From NCBI GenBank assembly GCA_947260045.1, contig CAMYOP010000269.1:1-8563 (forward strand): a stretch of DNA of 8,563 nucleotides, written 5' to 3'. The stretch's first letter is position 1. Each line of letters opens with the position of its first letter. Of this stretch, positions 6,132 through 8,563 are shown piece after piece. This DNA comes from an uncultured Desulfobulbaceae bacterium. GTDB lineage: Bacteria > Desulfobacterota > Desulfobulbia > Desulfobulbales > Desulfobulbaceae. A program made the position numbers and the translations under genes. The notes under the pieces are model-generated. The model was not told where the DNA came from, did not search any database, and saw only the letters and a list, made by a program, of their open reading frames with translations.

Positions 6132-7355
6132 ATGAATAATATAAGAAATTTACATTATGCCTGGGTCATTGCCTTAACAGGATCATTTGTCCTTTTCTCC
6201 TGTTTGGGATTGGGCAGGTTTTCTTTGGGGATGCTCCTGCCATCAATGGGTGCATTCCTTGGATTGGATTATTCCCAAATGGGGCTTATAGGTACTGGTA
6301 ATTTTGTAGGATATATGATTTCAGTATTTATTGCAGGTAATGTCGCCAGAAAAATTGGAGCACGGTGGACGATCGCTCTGGGGCTGACACTGGTTGGCGG
6401 GTCTATGATGTGTATCAGCCAGGCCATGGGATTTATTGAAATCATGATTTTATATATGGCAACAGGCATTGGTTCTGGTTTTGCATTTATTCCCATGTTG
6501 GGCTTAGTTTCTCATTGGTTTTTGAAATCAAGAAGAGGCCGTGCTGCCGGAGCCATGTTGTCTGGAAATGGAGTTGCAATAGTATTAACAGGAATACTCA
6601 TACCGTGGATCAACACTTCATTAGGAGCAGAAGGGTGGCGTACCGGCTGGTTTTCCGTAGGGGCGATTTCAATTTGCATTGCTGGATTAGCCGCCTACTT
6701 CCTACGCAATCATCCCAGTGAAAAAGGTTTATTACCACTGGGATCAGTAAACAATACTGTTTTACAAACTTCTGAAACTTTTAATTCTAAGAAGAGCAAT
6801 AGATGGACACTAATACACTTGGGGTGCGTCTACTCATTTTTCGGCGCCACTTACGCTGTTTACGCAACATTTATCGTAACATCCATGATAAATGAAAGAG
6901 GATTTAGAGAAGGAGCAGCAGGCAGATTCTGGGCAATCGTTGGAGCACTTTCAATAGTATCAGGCCCATTATTTGGTTGGATTTCCGACAAGCTGGGCCG
7001 AAAAATAGCGATAATGATAGTGTATAGCCTGCTTACAGTTTCCTATGTGTTGGTGGCAGGCGATCTTCCTAATTCTTTTTTATATGCTTCTATTGGTATA
7101 TTTGGATTGTCCTTATGGGGCATCCCGACAATCATGTCTGCAGCGGTTGGAGATTTCGTTGGACCGGAAAAGGCTTTAAAGGCGCTTGGTTTTATTACTC
7201 TCTTCTTTGGTGCCGGTCAAATTACCGGTCCTGCTGTTGCTGGTTTTATTGCCAACACAACAGGAACATTCAGAATAGCTTTTGCTTTATGTGCTGTATC
7301 AACTGCAATAGCAGTCGTAATAGCATCTTATCTGAGACCGCCTGCTAAATCGTAA
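6132..7355 (+). CDS. MFS transporter, YbfB/YjiJ-like
   Basis: This is an inner-membrane secondary transporter of the major facilitator superfamily. Its 407 residues with about twelve hydrophobic segments in two halves match a complete 12-TM MFS protein. The N-terminal stretch HYAWVIAL...LGLGRFSLGMLLPSMG (8-40) followed by LDYSQMGLIGTGNFVGY (45-61) is typical of the YbfB/YjiJ group and related MFS proteins. The loop between TM8 and TM9 has MFS motif A as GWISDKLGRK (282-291), and its N-half counterpart is AGNVARKIGARW (68-79). The polar central loop (about 192-224) separates the halves. The substrate cannot be read from sequence; an organic acid or aromatic breakdown product is an inference from the tautomerase gene 43 bases downstream. 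Only a weak, distant AGGA precedes the ATG at 6132, which may reflect coupling to the small ORF upstream. Confidence 0.85.
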   Translation: MNNIRNLHYAWVIALTGSFVLFSCLGLGRFSLGMLLPSMGAFLGLDYSQMGLIGTGNFVGYMISVFIAGNVARKIGARWTIALGLTLVGGSMMCISQAMGFIEIMILYMATGIGSGFAFIPMLGLVSHWFLKSRRGRAAGAMLSGNGVAIVLTGILIPWINTSLGAEGWRTGWFSVGAISICIAGLAAYFLRNHPSEKGLLPLGSVNNTVLQTSETFNSKKSNRWTLIHLGCVYSFFGATYAVYATFIVTSMINERGFREGAAGRFWAIVGALSIVSGPLFGWISDKLGRKIAIMIVYSLLTVSYVLVAGDLPNSFLYASIGIFGLSLWGIPTIMSAAVGDFVGPEKALKALGFITLFFGAGQITGPAVAGFIANTTGTFRIAFALCAVSTAIAVVIASYLRPPAKS

Positions 7356-7398
7356 ATAACAATGCATTGAAGGATAACTTAAGAAATAAGGAGGAGTC

Positions 7399-7791
7399 GT
7401 GCCGCACTTACAGTTTGAAATCAATCAAAGGTTGGAGAATAAAACCAAAGAGAAGTTTGCCAATGCAATACGAGAAGCTTTTGCAGAAGTCATGGGTACA
7501 GGAACAGACCATATTGCAATATCAATAAGAGAATTTGACAAATACAACCTGACAATTGGGCGAGTCAATCCAGAGCATGATATCTGTTTAATGAATTTAG
7601 ACATACGGGAAGGGCGCACAATAGAGAAGCGAAGAGAATTAGCACTCAGATATATGAATATTGTCAAAAACAACTTCAATGTCGATCCTCAAAATCAATA
7701 TGTTACGTTCACTCAGCACCCTGGTGAAGATTTTCATTTGCTTGAAAAATATTTAGCAGATTGGGAGGCAGATGAAGACCCTTTAGCTTAG
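7399..7791 (+). CDS. Tautomerase-superfamily protein (two 4-OT-like units)
   Basis: This is a probable small cytoplasmic enzyme of the tautomerase (4-oxalocrotonate tautomerase/MSAD/cis-CaaD) superfamily, which isomerises keto-enol acids or hydrolytically processes related compounds. The start is GTG at 7399, with a strong AGGAGG at 7389-7394. This choice places Pro at position 2, which becomes the N-terminal catalytic Pro1 once Met is removed. The 130 residues read as two beta-alpha-beta units: PHLQFEIN...HIAISIREF (2-46) and CLMNLDIREGRTIEKRREL...YVTFTQHPGEDF (63-112). The second resembles the 4-OT 'EGR' pattern. Length fits the fused-unit families of 125-150 residues. Candidate substrate-binding arginines are Arg44, Arg55, Arg70 and Arg73. 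It probably shares a transcript with the MFS gene. The exact reaction is unknown. Confidence 0.78.
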   Translation: MPHLQFEINQRLENKTKEKFANAIREAFAEVMGTGTDHIAISIREFDKYNLTIGRVNPEHDICLMNLDIREGRTIEKRRELALRYMNIVKNNFNVDPQNQYVTFTQHPGEDFHLLEKYLADWEADEDPLA

Positions 7792-7878
7792 GGTAATATT
7801 TTGAATGTGTATTGACGCTCGAAGCGGACGCCTGTTGAAAGTAAACATGCTAAACAATTTTTACCATAGGGTTTTTTA

Positions 7879-8181
7879 ATGAGCAATTTAACGAGTACAT
7901 AGGACCTGGATTTGGTCGGAATTCCCTCTGAACCTGTTGGCCATATACACCAGTTACCGCGCCTGGTAAAAGGACCGCTCAAATATACCGCTTACGCTGG
8001 TTCCTAGGTATCTAGCACGAAGATGTTTGCAACATATCCAGTAAAACTGGCTGTCATCTCTGCCTCAGCGATGAGTTTACAGTATCTGGAAGAAGAGATT
8101 ATACTGAATCCGATAGAGAAAAAGCTCCGACAGATTCAATTAACGCACGAAAAGAAAAAAGATAGAAAGAAAATGTCATGA
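7879..8181 (+). pseudogene. Degraded relic of a MetE-like methyltransferase (cobalamin-independent methionine synthase type)
   Basis: One frame from ATG 7879 reads MSNLTST, stop (TAG 7900), DLDLVGIPSEPVG, then GHIHQLPRLVKGPLKYTAYAGS, stop (TAG 8005), VSSTKMFATYPVKLAVISAS AMSLQYLEEE..., and ends ...LTHEKKKDRKKMS at TGA 8181. From memory of the family, single-domain MetE-like proteins begin 'IPTEPxGSIPRP', have 'GHxRQLPRLxxGPF.Y..YA.SY' about 80 residues later, then 'PVKQAVISxSALSLxYP.EGI' and 'HEKEIR'. All four blocks are here in order, with two in-frame TAG codons and the stretch between the first two blocks missing. The join falls on a GGC (Gly) codon present on both sides. Everything after 'HEK' is also gone. 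The last part (8023-8181) is open as 52 codons but has no ribosome site and should not be taken as a gene. The family call is from remembered patterns, not a search. Confidence 0.62.
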
Positions 8182-8563
8182 CCATAGAAATGTGGATCAC
8201 CTACATTGCCACTGTATTTATTTTTCTCGTATCACCTGGACCAAGCTATGTGTTTATGCTGTCCAAGAGCCTTTCTTATGGTTTTGATAAGTCATGGGCA
8301 ACTGGTGCTGGGGATTTGACAGCACACCTCTGGCAAATTTGCGCGGCATCTATTGGTTTAGTCAGTTGTATATATGCCTTCCAAAACTTCTTTATATTGA
8401 TCAAATGGGCAGGTGTTTTGTTCTTGATTTACCTTGGTATAAAGCAGTTCATGAAAACAAGTTCGATAATTGAGAATGCAAATGTAAATGCAGTAAGGAA
8501 AAAGACATTATTTTGGCAGGGCTTTCTTATGTCTTCCAGTAACCCTAAGGCAGTTGTATTTTT
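8178..8563 (+). CDS. LysE/RhtB-family amino-acid/metabolite exporter, partial (3' end outside window)
   Basis: The first 128 codons of an inner-membrane exporter are visible, with no stop before the window edge. Family marks are a first hydrophobic helix ending in SPGPSYVFMLSKSLSYGF (19-36; the family has TPGP/SPGPn), a Gly-rich AxGAGD segment, helices at about 50-65 and 70-92 (the latter reading FILIKWAGVLFLIYLGIKQF, where the family has 'LK..GAAYLLYLG'), and SSSNPKAVVF (119-128; the family has 'NPKA'). Members export lysine, homoserine, threonine or related compounds; the substrate here is unknown. The ATG overlaps the TGA that ends the MetE-like relic (ATGA), so translation of the two may once have been coupled. 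The upstream GA-rich stretch (GATAGAAAGAAAA) gives only a weak ribosome site. Confidence 0.88.
   Translation, partial: MTIEMWITYIATVFIFLVSPGPSYVFMLSKSLSYGFDKSWATGAGDLTAHLWQICAASIGLVSCIYAFQNFFILIKWAGVLFLIYLGIKQFMKTSSIIENANVNAVRKKTLFWQGFLMSSSNPKAVVF

Noticed and set aside
7788..7982. Reverse-strand ORF of 64 codons
   Set aside because: It overlaps the MetE-like relic read on the forward strand, has no recognisable motif, and is best seen as a shadow.
8023..8181. A genuine 52-residue gene translationally coupled to the LysE gene
   Set aside because: It has no ribosome site, its frame continues a longer homologous frame upstream through TAG codons, and its sequence matches an internal part of MetE-like proteins.

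Overview
The window looks like chromosomal DNA from an anaerobic, Gram-negative bacterium, most plausibly a sulfate-reducer-like member of the Desulfobacterota. This rests on a tungstate importer, a membrane c-di-GMP protein with a CxxCH heme-c motif, moderately AT-rich DNA and overall protein style. It is an inference, because no marker gene is present.

Region 1 (1-2683) is a complete tungstate ABC importer operon, tupA-tupB-tupC. A near-consensus sigma-70 promoter precedes it and the genes are tightly packed. TupA binds tungstate in the periplasm, TupB is the permease and TupC the ATPase. TupC carries an extra C-terminal domain that looks like a TOBE/Mop oxyanion-binding module.

Region 2 (2684-5601) opens with an AT-rich spacer containing a compact 119-bp element (2903-3021). 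It has 18-bp terminal inverted repeats and is flanked by an exact 10-bp direct repeat, which is the structure of a MITE (a small non-autonomous transposable element). Next comes a large c-di-GMP signalling gene: TM, periplasmic domain with CLNCH, TM, GAF-like region, GGDEF, EAL. It is broken. About a dozen residues are missing early in the EAL domain and the reading frame shifts there, so the rest of the EAL domain (5026-5601) lies in another frame. The GGDEF motif is also degenerate (GGDVF).

Region 3 (5602-6131) is about 530 bp without a conventional gene. It holds a perfect 16-bp palindrome upstream of a TATACT box, a 13-codon stub resembling the start of an NADPH-dependent FMN reductase, and a 32-codon ORF with an ideal Shine-Dalgarno sequence.

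Region 4 (6132-8563) has an intact YbfB/YjiJ-like MFS transporter, an intact tautomerase-superfamily protein with Pro at position 2, a degraded relic of a MetE-like (cobalamin-independent methionine synthase type) methyltransferase (7879-8181), and the first 128 codons of a LysE/RhtB-family exporter running off the edge. The MFS and tautomerase genes look like a small uptake/catabolism pair whose former neighbours have decayed.

I see no clear new defence or mobile system. The most notable signals are the MITE with its target duplication, the deletion-frameshifted c-di-GMP gene, the MetE-like relic, and the small ORF with the strong ribosome binding site.
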